50,858 nt of DNA from Planctomycetaceae bacterium (lineage in GTDB: Bacteria > Planctomycetota > Planctomycetia > Pirellulales > Pirellulaceae): NCBI GenBank assembly GCA_002723275.1, contig PBNZ01000012.1, forward strand, positions 1-50,858, given 5' to 3'. The notes below the pieces were generated by a model that was given only the letters and a program-made list of their open reading frames with translations, was not told where the DNA came from and ran no database searches. This document shows, in pieces, positions 7,279 through 16,979 of this stretch. The translations under genes were made by a program, and so were the position numbers. Position 1 is the stretch's first letter; the number at the start of each line of letters is the position of its first letter.

Positions 7279-10200
7279 GTGCGTGCTATGCCTCGGTCTG
7301 CGCGTGCGCTTTCGATGAAGGCGTGTCCGCGAATTGAAACGCTCGAATCAAGATTCATGCTGGCGGCTGACGTCGTCATTAATGAATTCATGGCAGCCAA
7401 TCAGCGTACGATCGAGGATGGCTATGGCGCATCCTCCGATTGGATCGAATTACTCAACCAGGGTGACGCGGCAGCCGATTTGTCGCAGATGTTCCTGACC
7501 GATGATCCCGATAATTTGACCAAGTGGGGATTTCCGGACGGCAGTTCGCTGGATCCTGGTGAATATCAGCTCATCTACGCTTCGGGCTTCAATGCACCGG
7601 ACAAGGATGGCAAGCTTCACACCAATTTCAATCTCTCGGCAAGCGGCAACTACCTCGCACTCACAACCAGCAACCTTGAGGTACTGTCGGAATACGGTGC
7701 CGATGGCAAGGACTACCCCGATCAATTCGCGGACATCTCTTATGGAATCCAGGAAGGCACTCTTCCGCCGACCGCGAGCGATGTACCTCAAACGATCAGC
7801 AAGACCGCCATATCGACCATCACCAGCACCATTGAGGTTGCTCAAGCAGGACAACTAAGCGACGTCAACGTTACGGTAGATATTACCCACAGTTGGAACG
7901 ACGATCTGGACGTTTGGTTAATCAGTCCTCAGGGAACACGCGTCGAATTATTCACGGACGTGGGAGGCAGCAGCGACAACTTCCGAGACACAACGCTCGA
8001 TGATCAGGCGGCGAATGCGATCACAAGCGGCACGGCGCCGTTCACGGGAGCCTTCCAGCCGGAGGGTTCTCTGGCAACCTTAAATGGTGAATTGGCTGCC
8101 GGGACCTGGACCCTGGAGATTTCCGATGACTTCACGGTGGAAGGCGGTTCATTAAATAGCTGGAGTTTGGAGTTGAGTGCCGTGGGCGATAACTCTCCAA
8201 CGAATGGTGGCCTGGTAGGCTTCCTGTTGCAGCCGACCCCGGGAGAGGCAAATCCGGGTGAAGTTGCCAATGTGGGTCCGACCATTGAGGATGTGACCGA
8301 TCGTCCCGGTCTCATTCCGGCAGATCAAGCTTTGGTCATCACCGCCAAGATCTCACCTCACTATGCTGAAGTTGCTTCGACCGAATTGGTTTATCGAGTG
8401 ATGTATGGTGAGGAAATCACGACACCGTTACGAGACGACGGTAAAGGTGGTGATGAAACGGCCAATGACGGCGTTTTCACCGCTACGGTTCCCGTTCAAA
8501 TCGCGAGTCCCGGTGACATGATCCGTTGGCGGGTCGTGGCCCAGGACGGTGAAAACCGCGTGTCACGTGCACCGGCCTTTCTGGATACGGATGGAGAAAA
8601 TCAGTCTCCGGAATACTATGGCACTGTCGTGAGCGACCCCAATGTTGATAGTCCGCTGAACATCCTTCACTGGTATCTGGAACCGGGGACAGAACGAAGA
8701 GCAGACACCAGCACGGGCACTCGGGCGTCGGTCTATTATGGCGACGAATTCTACGACAATGTATTCGTGCGTCTGCGCGGCGGCTCGTCGACGGGCTTGC
8801 CGAAAAAAAGTTACAAGATTGATTTCAACACAGCCAACGACTTTCGCTTTGCAGAGGATGCGGGACGAGTACAGGAGATCAATCTCAACACAACCTACAC
8901 CAACAAAGACTACATCCGTCAGGCGCTCGCCTACGAAACCTATGACGCTGCTGGACTTCCGGCCTCTGAAGCGTTCCCAGTACGCGTGCAACGCAACAGT
9001 GACTTCTTCTCCGTCGCCATGCTGATTGAGCAACCAGACGCAGACATGCTGGAACGAGAAGGGCTCGATCCTGATGGAGCCCTGTACAAGATGTACAACA
9101 AGTTCACCTCCGCCTCGGGAGGCCGAAAACGAACTCGGGAATATGAATCAAACAGTGACCTCGGTGAGTTCATTCAAAAAATCAACCAATCGGCTGGAGA
9201 AGAGTTGAGGAATTACGTTTTCGACAACGTCAACGTCCCGGCTGTTCTGAATTACCTTGCCGCCACGGTCATCATGCAAAACAACGACCAGATGGCCAAG
9301 AACTATTTTCTCTACCGGGACTCAGAAGGCAGCGGCGAATGGATGTTCCTGCCCTGGGATCTGGACCTTGTTTTCGGCCTGCACTACATGAGCAACGACA
9401 ATATCCTGGACGACACCATTTGGGCCGACAAGGATAATTTCCGTACCTTTGCCGGTGTGACGATCTGGCCTTCTCATCCATTCGTCGGTGACGAAGAGCA
9501 TCCCGCCAATCGATCCTGGAACCAATTGATCGACGCACTCTACGAAGTGCCGGAATTCCGAGAAATGTATCTGCGTCGCTTGCGATCGCTCATGGACGAT
9601 CTGTTGCAGCATCCGGAGACTCCCGCCGAGCAGCTGAAGTTTGAAGCACGCCTGGATGCCTACCAGGAACTTCTCGCGGCGGATGTCGCCTTGGACTATG
9701 CGCGTTGGGCGGATCCATGGAGATGGGGCGATAACGAATCATTTTCAGAATCCCTGCAACGGCTCAAGGATGAATACCTGGCCGTGCGGCGTCGCCATTT
9801 GTACGAAACTCACAGCGTCGACAACCTGAACCCAGAAGAAGTCAAAGTGCTTGTCCCTCAGTTTACCGACGCCCGTTATTTCGTCCCGTCGGACGATTCG
9901 CTGGGCAATGGTTGGACATCCAATGATTTCGATGACGCGACCTGGTCGGTCGGTTCGACAGGACTGGGCTTCGAGAACACTCCGCGCAGCTATCAGGAAT
10001 TAATTCGCACTCGAATCAAACCGACGGAAGTCGCCGCCGACAGCACCTCACTGTTTATTCGCATCCCGTTCGTCGTGGATGATCTCTCTGAAATTGAAGA
10101 TCTCACATTGCGAATGAAATACGATGACGGCTACGTCGCCTACCTCAACGGCGTCGAAGTCTCCAGGGCCAACCTTCGAGCCGACGGTCCGCAATCCTAC

Positions 10201-12363
10201 AACTCACGAGCTCGCTCGCGTCCTACCAGATCGGCTGTGGAGTTCGAAGACGTCGTCATCTCGCAACACGTCGACCAGGTTCAACAGGGTAAAAACGTTC
10301 TGGCGATTCATCTGATCAATTCGTCGGTGACCAATTCTGACTTGATGGTCGTCCCCGAATTAGTCGAGGGAATTATTCCGTCGGGAGACATTGCGGGCAT
10401 TCCTCACGCCCAGCCCACCGATGTATCACTCAATATTGCGGCCGTCGAATTCAATCCAACGAGTGGGAATCAGGCCGAAGAATATCTGGCCATTCAAAAC
10501 CCCAATGACTTTGCCGTTGATGTTTCCGGCTGGAAAATTGCTGGAGCCGTGGAAGCTGAATTGGTGCCGGGTACGGTGATTCGCGCGAACGAACAGCTTT
10601 ACCTGAGCCCCGACGTTCGTGTTTTCCGAAGTCGAGCAACGGGACCATCGGGCAATCAAGGTCTCTTGGTTCAGCCGTACGAAGGACGATTATCGAACGC
10701 AGGTGGAACTCTTCGCTTGCTCGATCCAGAAAATCGCGAAATCGACTCGTACAGTTACGTCGGCACCGAAGCTCATCCGCAGCAGGCGCTACGAATTTCT
10801 GAGATCAACTACAATCCGCACGCGGCCCTCACTCAATTCAGCGAGCTTGATTCGGACAACGACAGTTTCGAGTTCATCGAGATTCGAAATACCGGAGCCA
10901 CAACAATCGACCTGAGCGGTGCCCGGCTCATTGAAACGGAGATCAACGACGACAATCAGGGAATCTCGTTCGAGTTTACCCATGGGCAACTCGAGGCAGG
11001 TGGTCAGATTGTCCTGGCCAAAAACCTGGCAGCTTTCCAAAGTCGTTACGGCACTGAGATCCAGGTCTCTGGAGAATTCCAAGGCAAGCTCAGCAATGGT
11101 GGCGAAACACTCACCTTCGTCAATGCGATTGGAGAACCGATTCAAGAATTCCGGTACAACGATGGAGCGGCTTGGCCGGCCCTGGCAGACGGGGGCGGAG
11201 CTGCACTGGAAGTCATCGACCTCAACGGCAACTATGACGACCCGGAGAATTGGCGAGCGAGTCTGACCATTGGCGGAACACCTGGAGCTAGTCAGGTCGG
11301 CTTCGACCGTTCCGTAGTCATCAATGAAATCCTGACACGCACCACTGCACCAAGTATCGACAAGCTAGAACTCTACAACGCAAGTGAATCGGCCATCGAT
11401 CTGGCGGGTTGGTATATCTCCGACGGAAATAACCTGACCAAATTCACCATCTCCGATCCGGCCGTGCTGGGTGCCGGCGAGTTTCGCGTCTTCGACGAAT
11501 CTCAATTGGGATTTGGCTTCAAGGGCGACACCAATGACGACGCGAGATTGATTCGTGCCGACGCACAAGGGCGTCCCGTTGCGTTCGCTGATTACATCGA
11601 GTTTGGTCCGGCTGAAGTCAACCAATCGTTCGGCAGGGTCCCCGATGGCGTGGGTGATTTACAGGTGCTGCAGACCCGTTCTTTCGGATCCACCAACGGA
11701 GGTCCCATTCAGCGAGGTGACTTAAATGGTGACCTGGCGATCACCGACATGGACATCGACCTGCTTTGCGACGGAATCCGCACACAACAGCCTGTTGAAG
11801 GTGGTGACCTGAACCTTGACGGTATCCTCAATGAACTCGATGTGAACGTCCTGGTCAAGGACATTTTGAAGACAACGGTGGGCGATGCCAACCTGGATCG
11901 CATCTTCAACTCCAGCGATCTCGTCGCCGTCTTCATTGCTGGACAGTATGAAGACGCAGTAGTCGGCAACTCTGGCTGGGCTACTGGAGATTGGAACTGC
12001 GATGCGGAATTCAACTCATCGGACCTGGTCGTTGCCTTTCGTGAGGGAGCCTATGCTGATGCCGCTCTCACCCGTCTAACTCAGCCGATAGTCGCGGCAG
12101 TTCATCCTCATCATGCGTGGCCGACGAATCAATTCCTGGAGCCCGAAGACGAACGCTGGCGACGATTGTCGAACACTCAAGAGCTGACACCGCAGCAAGC
12201 CCCCGAAGTGGTGGATGCGGTCTTCCAGGAAACGGAGTCAGACGATGATCGTCGGTACCGTTTCGTCGATGACGAACGGGAAAACCACGCTCAAGAAAAT
12301 TTCAGTGACGATGGCTATCTCAGCGATCTGCTCGGTGATTTAGAGCGACATCGTCTGCTGTAG
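7279..12363 (+). CDS. Giant secreted CotH-kinase protein with four lamin-tail domains and dockerin-like end
   Basis: A 1694-aa predicted surface protein, second CotH protein of the cluster. Order: LEPR-XLL-like motif (LESRFMLAAD, about residues 23-32); lamin-tail domain (about 33-155); P-domain (about 168-303); an Ig-like segment; CotH kinase-like domain (about 455-845, with KNYFLYRD and FLPWDLDLVFG, whose aspartates fit the CotH metal site); a beta-rich domain with YLNGVEVSR (about 865-1030); three more lamin-tail domains (about 1045-1475); dockerin-like repeats (about 1480-1595); and a charged tail of about 100 residues. The start is GTG 7279, supported by AAGGAG at 7266-7271; ATG 7288 is the alternative. 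Unlike the LamG protein it has no PEP-CTERM helix. Confidence 0.88.
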   Translation: MRAMPRSARALSMKACPRIETLESRFMLAADVVINEFMAANQRTIEDGYGASSDWIELLNQGDAAADLSQMFLTDDPDNLTKWGFPDGSSLDPGEYQLIYASGFNAPDKDGKLHTNFNLSASGNYLALTTSNLEVLSEYGADGKDYPDQFADISYGIQEGTLPPTASDVPQTISKTAISTITSTIEVAQAGQLSDVNVTVDITHSWNDDLDVWLISPQGTRVELFTDVGGSSDNFRDTTLDDQAANAITSGTAPFTGAFQPEGSLATLNGELAAGTWTLEISDDFTVEGGSLNSWSLELSAVGDNSPTNGGLVGFLLQPTPGEANPGEVANVGPTIEDVTDRPGLIPADQALVITAKISPHYAEVASTELVYRVMYGEEITTPLRDDGKGGDETANDGVFTATVPVQIASPGDMIRWRVVAQDGENRVSRAPAFLDTDGENQSPEYYGTVVSDPNVDSPLNILHWYLEPGTERRADTSTGTRASVYYGDEFYDNVFVRLRGGSSTGLPKKSYKIDFNTANDFRFAEDAGRVQEINLNTTYTNKDYIRQALAYETYDAAGLPASEAFPVRVQRNSDFFSVAMLIEQPDADMLEREGLDPDGALYKMYNKFTSASGGRKRTREYESNSDLGEFIQKINQSAGEELRNYVFDNVNVPAVLNYLAATVIMQNNDQMAKNYFLYRDSEGSGEWMFLPWDLDLVFGLHYMSNDNILDDTIWADKDNFRTFAGVTIWPSHPFVGDEEHPANRSWNQLIDALYEVPEFREMYLRRLRSLMDDLLQHPETPAEQLKFEARLDAYQELLAADVALDYARWADPWRWGDNESFSESLQRLKDEYLAVRRRHLYETHSVDNLNPEEVKVLVPQFTDARYFVPSDDSLGNGWTSNDFDDATWSVGSTGLGFENTPRSYQELIRTRIKPTEVAADSTSLFIRIPFVVDDLSEIEDLTLRMKYDDGYVAYLNGVEVSRANLRADGPQSYNSRARSRPTRSAVEFEDVVISQHVDQVQQGKNVLAIHLINSSVTNSDLMVVPELVEGIIPSGDIAGIPHAQPTDVSLNIAAVEFNPTSGNQAEEYLAIQNPNDFAVDVSGWKIAGAVEAELVPGTVIRANEQLYLSPDVRVFRSRATGPSGNQGLLVQPYEGRLSNAGGTLRLLDPENREIDSYSYVGTEAHPQQALRISEINYNPHAALTQFSELDSDNDSFEFIEIRNTGATTIDLSGARLIETEINDDNQGISFEFTHGQLEAGGQIVLAKNLAAFQSRYGTEIQVSGEFQGKLSNGGETLTFVNAIGEPIQEFRYNDGAAWPALADGGGAALEVIDLNGNYDDPENWRASLTIGGTPGASQVGFDRSVVINEILTRTTAPSIDKLELYNASESAIDLAGWYISDGNNLTKFTISDPAVLGAGEFRVFDESQLGFGFKGDTNDDARLIRADAQGRPVAFADYIEFGPAEVNQSFGRVPDGVGDLQVLQTRSFGSTNGGPIQRGDLNGDLAITDMDIDLLCDGIRTQQPVEGGDLNLDGILNELDVNVLVKDILKTTVGDANLDRIFNSSDLVAVFIAGQYEDAVVGNSGWATGDWNCDAEFNSSDLVVAFREGAYADAALTRLTQPIVAAVHPHHAWPTNQFLEPEDERWRRLSNTQELTPQQAPEVVDAVFQETESDDDRRYRFVDDERENHAQENFSDDGYLSDLLGDLERHRLL

Positions 12364-12516
12364 GCGACTGGAATCACGCGTTCAGAGATCTCCCTCAAGC
12401 CCCGTTGGACTACCGCGTCCGGCGTCATCGCAGATCGTCCCGAAAAGTGTTCGTGCAACATCCTGCCAAGGCGACTACAATGGCAATTTACGTCTCCCAC
12501 ATTCCCGTTCTTCACC

Positions 12517-14169
12517 ATGAGGATCTTGATCGTGAAGCTCCACCGGATGACAAGCTACTCCGCTGCGATTGCTGCATGTTTCTTTTTGAGTATCGCCGCG
12601 TCTCTTTTCGACTCATCCACATCGTTCGCAGACGATCGACCGAACATTGTCTTCATCTTTACGGATGATCACGCGCCTCATGCCATTGGTGCTTACTCCG
12701 ACTGGCTCAAGGATATCAATCCAACACCCAACATTGATCAGTTGGCACGGGACGGCATGTTGTTCCAAAATAGCTTTTGCACGAATTCCATTTGTGGTCC
12801 GAGTCGCGCTGTGATTTTGACGGGCAAACACAGCCATTTGAACGGCTTCATGCACAACGGCAACAATTTCAATGGTGACCAACAAACGTTTCCAAAGTTA
12901 CTCCAGGGAGCCGGTTATCAAACTGCCATGATTGGAAAATGGCATCTCAAGTCGAAACCGCAAGGCTTCGACCACTGGCGAGTGTTGCCCGGGCAGGGTG
13001 ATTACTACAACCCAGTCTTTCTCACAAAAGATGGGCGAGAGCAGATCGAAGGCTACTGCACGGATCTCGTGACCGACGATGCGCTTGAGTGGCTCCAAAA
13101 CAAACGCGATCCGAACAAACCGTTCATGCTGATGTGTCAGCACAAGGCACCTCACCGAACGTGGATGCCAGCCTTACGGCATCTGACACTATACGACGAC
13201 ATGGAAATCCCCGAACCGGAGACACTCTTCGACGACTGGCGGGACAACGCGAGTCCAGCGCGACACCAAGAAATGGAAATCGACGGCCACTTGAATATTG
13301 TCTTCGATCTCTTTCTAGAACCCGATGCCGATTTCGATCCCAAGGCGGGTAAGTCGGTCGATCGATCTGGATTCCGAAATCTCGGCAAAATGACGCCAGC
13401 TCAACTCAAGGCATGGAACGCTGCGTATGGTCCGAAGAACCAAGCCTTTCGCGATGCCAAGCTGAGTGGCGACGATTTGATTCGCTGGAAATATCAACGG
13501 TACATCAAAAACTATTTGCGCTGCATCAAGGGTGTAGATGAGAGTGTCGGAAAGCTGGTGGACTATCTAAAACAGGCAGGCCTGGATGACAACACGATCG
13601 TGATCTACTCATCCGACCAAGGCTTCTACTTGGGAGACCACGGCTGGTACGACAAACGATGGATGTACGAGGAATCGTTAATGATGCCGTTGATCGTGAA
13701 ATGGCCGGGACAAACAAAACCTGGGGCCATCAACGAAGATCTCGTTCAAAACCTGGACTACGCAGAAACCTTTCTCGAAATTGCCGGTGTCGACATTCCT
13801 GAAGACATGCAAGGATCCTCCCTCGTACCATTATTGAAGGGATCCACCCCGGATGATTGGCGCGAGAGCATCTACTACCATTACTTCGAATACCCCAGCG
13901 TACACATGGTGGCCAAGCATAATGGCGTCCGAACGGACCGCTATAAGCTGATTCACTTTTATCAATTCGACGAATGGGAATTCTACGATCTGGAAAAAGA
14001 TCCTGAGGAGTCGACGAATCAGTATGAAAACCCGCAATACTCCGCCGCCATCGACGAGTTGAAGCAAGAGCTCGAAGAGCTCCGCAAACACTACCGGGAC
14101 AACACGGACATGCGTGTGAAACCGGCAGAGTGGCAGCAAAAGTTTCGAGGGAAGCAAGCAGCTCGGTAA
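12517..14169 (+). CDS. Secreted type I sulfatase 1
   Basis: A 550-aa sulfatase that should hydrolyse sulfate esters, probably on algal or other sulfated polysaccharides (substrate inferred from lineage, not from sequence). The N-terminal region is hydrophobic and ends near TSFAD, consistent with export. [10 protein letters not shown] supplies the first metal aspartates. The formylglycine motif C-G-P-S-R followed by TGKHSH lies at residue 93 (Cys93, converted to formylglycine by a sulfatase-modifying enzyme). [14 protein letters not shown] holds the second metal-binding group. The C-terminal part resembles the DUF4976-type extension common in planctomycete sulfatases. No modifying enzyme is encoded in the window. 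The start is not certain: ATG 12547 is also possible and neither has a strong ribosome binding site. Confidence 0.9.
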   Translation: MRILIVKLHRMTSYSAAIAACFFLSIAASLFDSSTSFADDRPNIVFIFTDDHAPHAIGAYSDWLKDINPTPNIDQLARDGMLFQNSFCTNSICGPSRAVILTGKHSHLNGFMHNGNNFNGDQQTFPKLLQGAGYQTAMIGKWHLKSKPQGFDHWRVLPGQGDYYNPVFLTKDGREQIEGYCTDLVTDDALEWLQNKRDPNKPFMLMCQHKAPHRTWMPALRHLTLYDDMEIPEPETLFDDWRDNASPARHQEMEIDGHLNIVFDLFLEPDADFDPKAGKSVDRSGFRNLGKMTPAQLKAWNAAYGPKNQAFRDAKLSGDDLIRWKYQRYIKNYLRCIKGVDESVGKLVDYLKQAGLDDNTIVIYSSDQGFYLGDHGWYDKRWMYEESLMMPLIVKWPGQTKPGAINEDLVQNLDYAETFLEIAGVDIPEDMQGSSLVPLLKGSTPDDWRESIYYHYFEYPSVHMVAKHNGVRTDRYKLIHFYQFDEWEFYDLEKDPEESTNQYENPQYSAAIDELKQELEELRKHYRDNTDMRVKPAEWQQKFRGKQAAR

Positions 14170-14505
14170 TCCGGATTCTTTCAGGACAACAAATCCAAAA
14201 GCGATTCCTCGAGCAACCGGTCGAAGCCGCAGCTACCCGATCGTTTGACCGAACCTCTTTGCTGGTCGAAGGACGACCTCTCACGAAGGTGATCGATCCG
14301 GCTACACATTTATTCAAGAGCAAATCATGGAAGATCCATCTGAACAAGTGCTTGAGTTTCGTCGCACAACCTGAACGACAAGACAATCAGCGCCGCAACT
14401 TAAGCCGATCTATATTCCCCGCTAGTGGCGGCGGGCCAATATCGGGGATTAAGCCAAGCCGGCTTACAACAAGAAAACAAACTCACTGCCCATCGGAATA
14501 ATTAA
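14170..14505. other. Intergenic region between sulfatase 1 and the S9 peptidase
   Basis: No gene is supported. CCCGC (14418-14422) can pair with GCGGG (14430-14434), and an outer TCCCCG/CGGGGA pair encloses it, but no T tract follows. The promoter of the peptidase gene presumably lies here; I cannot place it. Confidence 0.35.
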
Positions 14506-16626
14506 ATGCGTTCATCAGGGTTGCTATCGACACTCGCTTTCGTCCTCCACATCGTATGGTTTAGCGGACCGCTAGGCTTGCAAGCCGATGCGGAAGAATC
14601 CTCCCCAGAAGAACAGCAAGCAGCGCAGAAGCGCTTTGAGCTGATGGACGTCTTCAAGCTTGCCTGGGCGGCAGATCCACAGATTTCTCCCGATGGCCAA
14701 ACCATCGTCTATACGCGTAACTCGATGGATGTCATGACCGACCGTGTCCATTCGAGTCTGTGGTCAATTAAATACGACGGGAGCGACCATCGACCTGTGA
14801 CTCGTGGCAACGATTCGCAAAGTCGCCCCCGTTGGTTTTCTGACGGCAACCGTCTGGTTTATGTCTCCAACGAAAACGGATCGCAACAACTGTACCTGCG
14901 TTTCATGGATACCGGGCAGACAACGCGTCTCACTCAGCTAACCCGCTCACCAGGTACGATCAGCATCTCGCCAGACGGTCGCTGGATTGCATTAGTCATG
15001 GCAGTGCCCCATGAGACCGAGACTTGGGTCCAACTTCCTCAGCCTCCAACAGGTGCAACCTGGGCCACTCAACCAAAGGTCATTGAGAAACTAACCTACC
15101 GTTCCGACGGAGCAGGTTACCTGGATAACGAATATGATCAGGTATTCTTAATGTCGAGCGATGGCGGAGCGTTACGACAAGTCACCTTTGGGCCTTATCA
15201 CCACAACGGCCAGATTGTGTGGACTGCCGACAGCGACAAGCTCATCTTTTCGGCGAATCGCCAGGCCGATTGGGAACATGACCCTGTCGAAAGTGAGTTG
15301 TATGAAGTCACGGTAGCGACTGGCGCGATGCGCAAGTTGACAGAACGAAATGGACCGGATCAGCAACCCACCATTTCCCCCGACGGACGAACGGTGGCCT
15401 ATGTTGGCTACGACGATCGTGAGCTTGGCTATCACAATGCTCAGCTCTATTTGCTGAACCTGGAGACGCGCCAGTCGGAGTTACTTACGAAAGATTTCGA
15501 CCGCAGCGTACGTTCTCCTCAATTCGCCGCCGACGGTCGCGGCATTTTCTTCCTCTACGACGATCAGGGAGATACCAAAATCGGCTACATCACTCGGAAT
15601 GGTCGCCGACAAACAGTCGCCAATCAGATCGGGGGCGTTACCTTGGGCCGTCCCTATGCGAGTGGTTCGTTTAGCTTGGGCAAGAACAATCGACTGGCCT
15701 TTACGCGAACGAATGCCGATCATCCCGCCGACGTTGCCGTCGTCCGCCTTGGTGAGGAGACAAGTCAGCTAACGCACTTAAATGAAAATGTCCTGGGCCA
15801 CAAAAACCTAGGAAAAGTGACTGAATTACGGCTTCCGTCATCTTTTGATCAACGATCGATTCAAGCCTGGCTGGTGACGCCCCCGAACTTCGACAAGCAG
15901 CAGAAGTATCCGTTGATCCTGGAAATCCATGGTGGTCCCTTTGCAAATTACGGAAATCGATTTAGCGCTGAAATGCAGCTATTCGCAGCCGCCGGATACG
16001 TCGTGCTGTATGTCAATCCGCGTGGCAGTACGAGCTACGGTGCTGAGTTTGCCAATTTGATCCACCATAATTACCCGGGCCAGGATTATGACGACCTGAT
16101 GTCAGCCGTCGACTACGTTTTGAACCAGGGCTTTATCGACAAAGACAATTTGTTTGTCACGGGAGGAAGCGGCGGAGGCGTCCTCACAGCTTGGATCATC
16201 GGCCAGACACAACGTTTTCGGGCAGCCGTCGTCGCCAAACCAGTCATCAACTGGTATAGCTTCGCCCTAACAGCCGACGCCTACAATTTCTTCTACAAGT
16301 ACTGGTTTCCAGGCCCCCCCTGGGAGCATGCCGAACAGTACTTAAAACGGAGTCCGATCTCCTACGTAGGCAACGTTGCGACACCCACGATGCTGATTAC
16401 AGGCGAAGTCGACTATCGCACACCGATCTCAGAAACAGAACAATTTTACCAGGCGTTGAAATTACGGAAGATTGAAACCGCTTTAGTACGCATCCCGGAA
16501 ACCTCACATTCGATTGCGGGACGCCCCAGTCGGCTAATCGCGAAGGTCGCTTATATTCTCGGTTGGTTCGAACGTTATCGAAGCGACGAAGACAAAACAG
16601 TTGCAGAAAATTTGAAAACGAATTAG
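14506..16626 (+). CDS. Secreted S9 family peptidase (acylaminoacyl-peptidase / dipeptidyl-peptidase type)
   Basis: A 706-aa serine peptidase of the prolyl oligopeptidase family. An N-terminal signal peptide (about residues 1-27) is followed by a TolB/PD40 beta-propeller (repeated ISPDG motifs, about 60-400) that gates the active site, and a C-terminal alpha/beta hydrolase domain (about 440-700). The catalytic triad is visible: Ser555 in GGSGGG, Asp636 in EVDYRTP, His668 in TSHSIAG. The oxyanion-side motif LEIHGGPFANYG is intact. The length is normal for the family. It probably trims peptides outside the cytoplasmic membrane. It stands alone; the following RND gene is more than 350 nt away. 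Confidence 0.92.
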   Translation: MRSSGLLSTLAFVLHIVWFSGPLGLQADAEESSPEEQQAAQKRFELMDVFKLAWAADPQISPDGQTIVYTRNSMDVMTDRVHSSLWSIKYDGSDHRPVTRGNDSQSRPRWFSDGNRLVYVSNENGSQQLYLRFMDTGQTTRLTQLTRSPGTISISPDGRWIALVMAVPHETETWVQLPQPPTGATWATQPKVIEKLTYRSDGAGYLDNEYDQVFLMSSDGGALRQVTFGPYHHNGQIVWTADSDKLIFSANRQADWEHDPVESELYEVTVATGAMRKLTERNGPDQQPTISPDGRTVAYVGYDDRELGYHNAQLYLLNLETRQSELLTKDFDRSVRSPQFAADGRGIFFLYDDQGDTKIGYITRNGRRQTVANQIGGVTLGRPYASGSFSLGKNNRLAFTRTNADHPADVAVVRLGEETSQLTHLNENVLGHKNLGKVTELRLPSSFDQRSIQAWLVTPPNFDKQQKYPLILEIHGGPFANYGNRFSAEMQLFAAAGYVVLYVNPRGSTSYGAEFANLIHHNYPGQDYDDLMSAVDYVLNQGFIDKDNLFVTGGSGGGVLTAWIIGQTQRFRAAVVAKPVINWYSFALTADAYNFFYKYWFPGPPWEHAEQYLKRSPISYVGNVATPTMLITGEVDYRTPISETEQFYQALKLRKIETALVRIPETSHSIAGRPSRLIAKVAYILGWFERYRSDEDKTVAENLKTN

Positions 16627-16979
16627 GCCCCGAATAGCAATTGTTTGAATGGGACCTCGCATCTGCCCAGATTCGTTCCGTACGTTGTGATCGCTCATCT
16701 TCTGATTTGGGTTGGATTTCGCGTCAGGATTTGTGACCTGAGTAATTCGCCGCAAACTCGGATCTTGGCAAAAGACAAACGGCAAAAACATAATCTGCTC
16801 AGCTGATCTACCGTTGTGGGATCAGTGAAGTAGAATGCACGACTCACGTGTTGTTCTGAAGTAGACTAGGCGTTATCTATCCGGAATGAAATGACGATGA
16901 ATGGTCGCTCGGTCTAGCAGCTTCGACGCCCCAACGAACAAACAATAACGATACGAAAAGCGAGAGTGTTGAACGTCAA
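16627..16979. other. Intergenic region before the RND pump gene
   Basis: No gene is supported. CTGATC and GATCAG (about 16803-16825) could form a 6-bp hairpin with an 11-nt loop, without a T tract. No operator or terminator is convincing. Confidence 0.35.
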
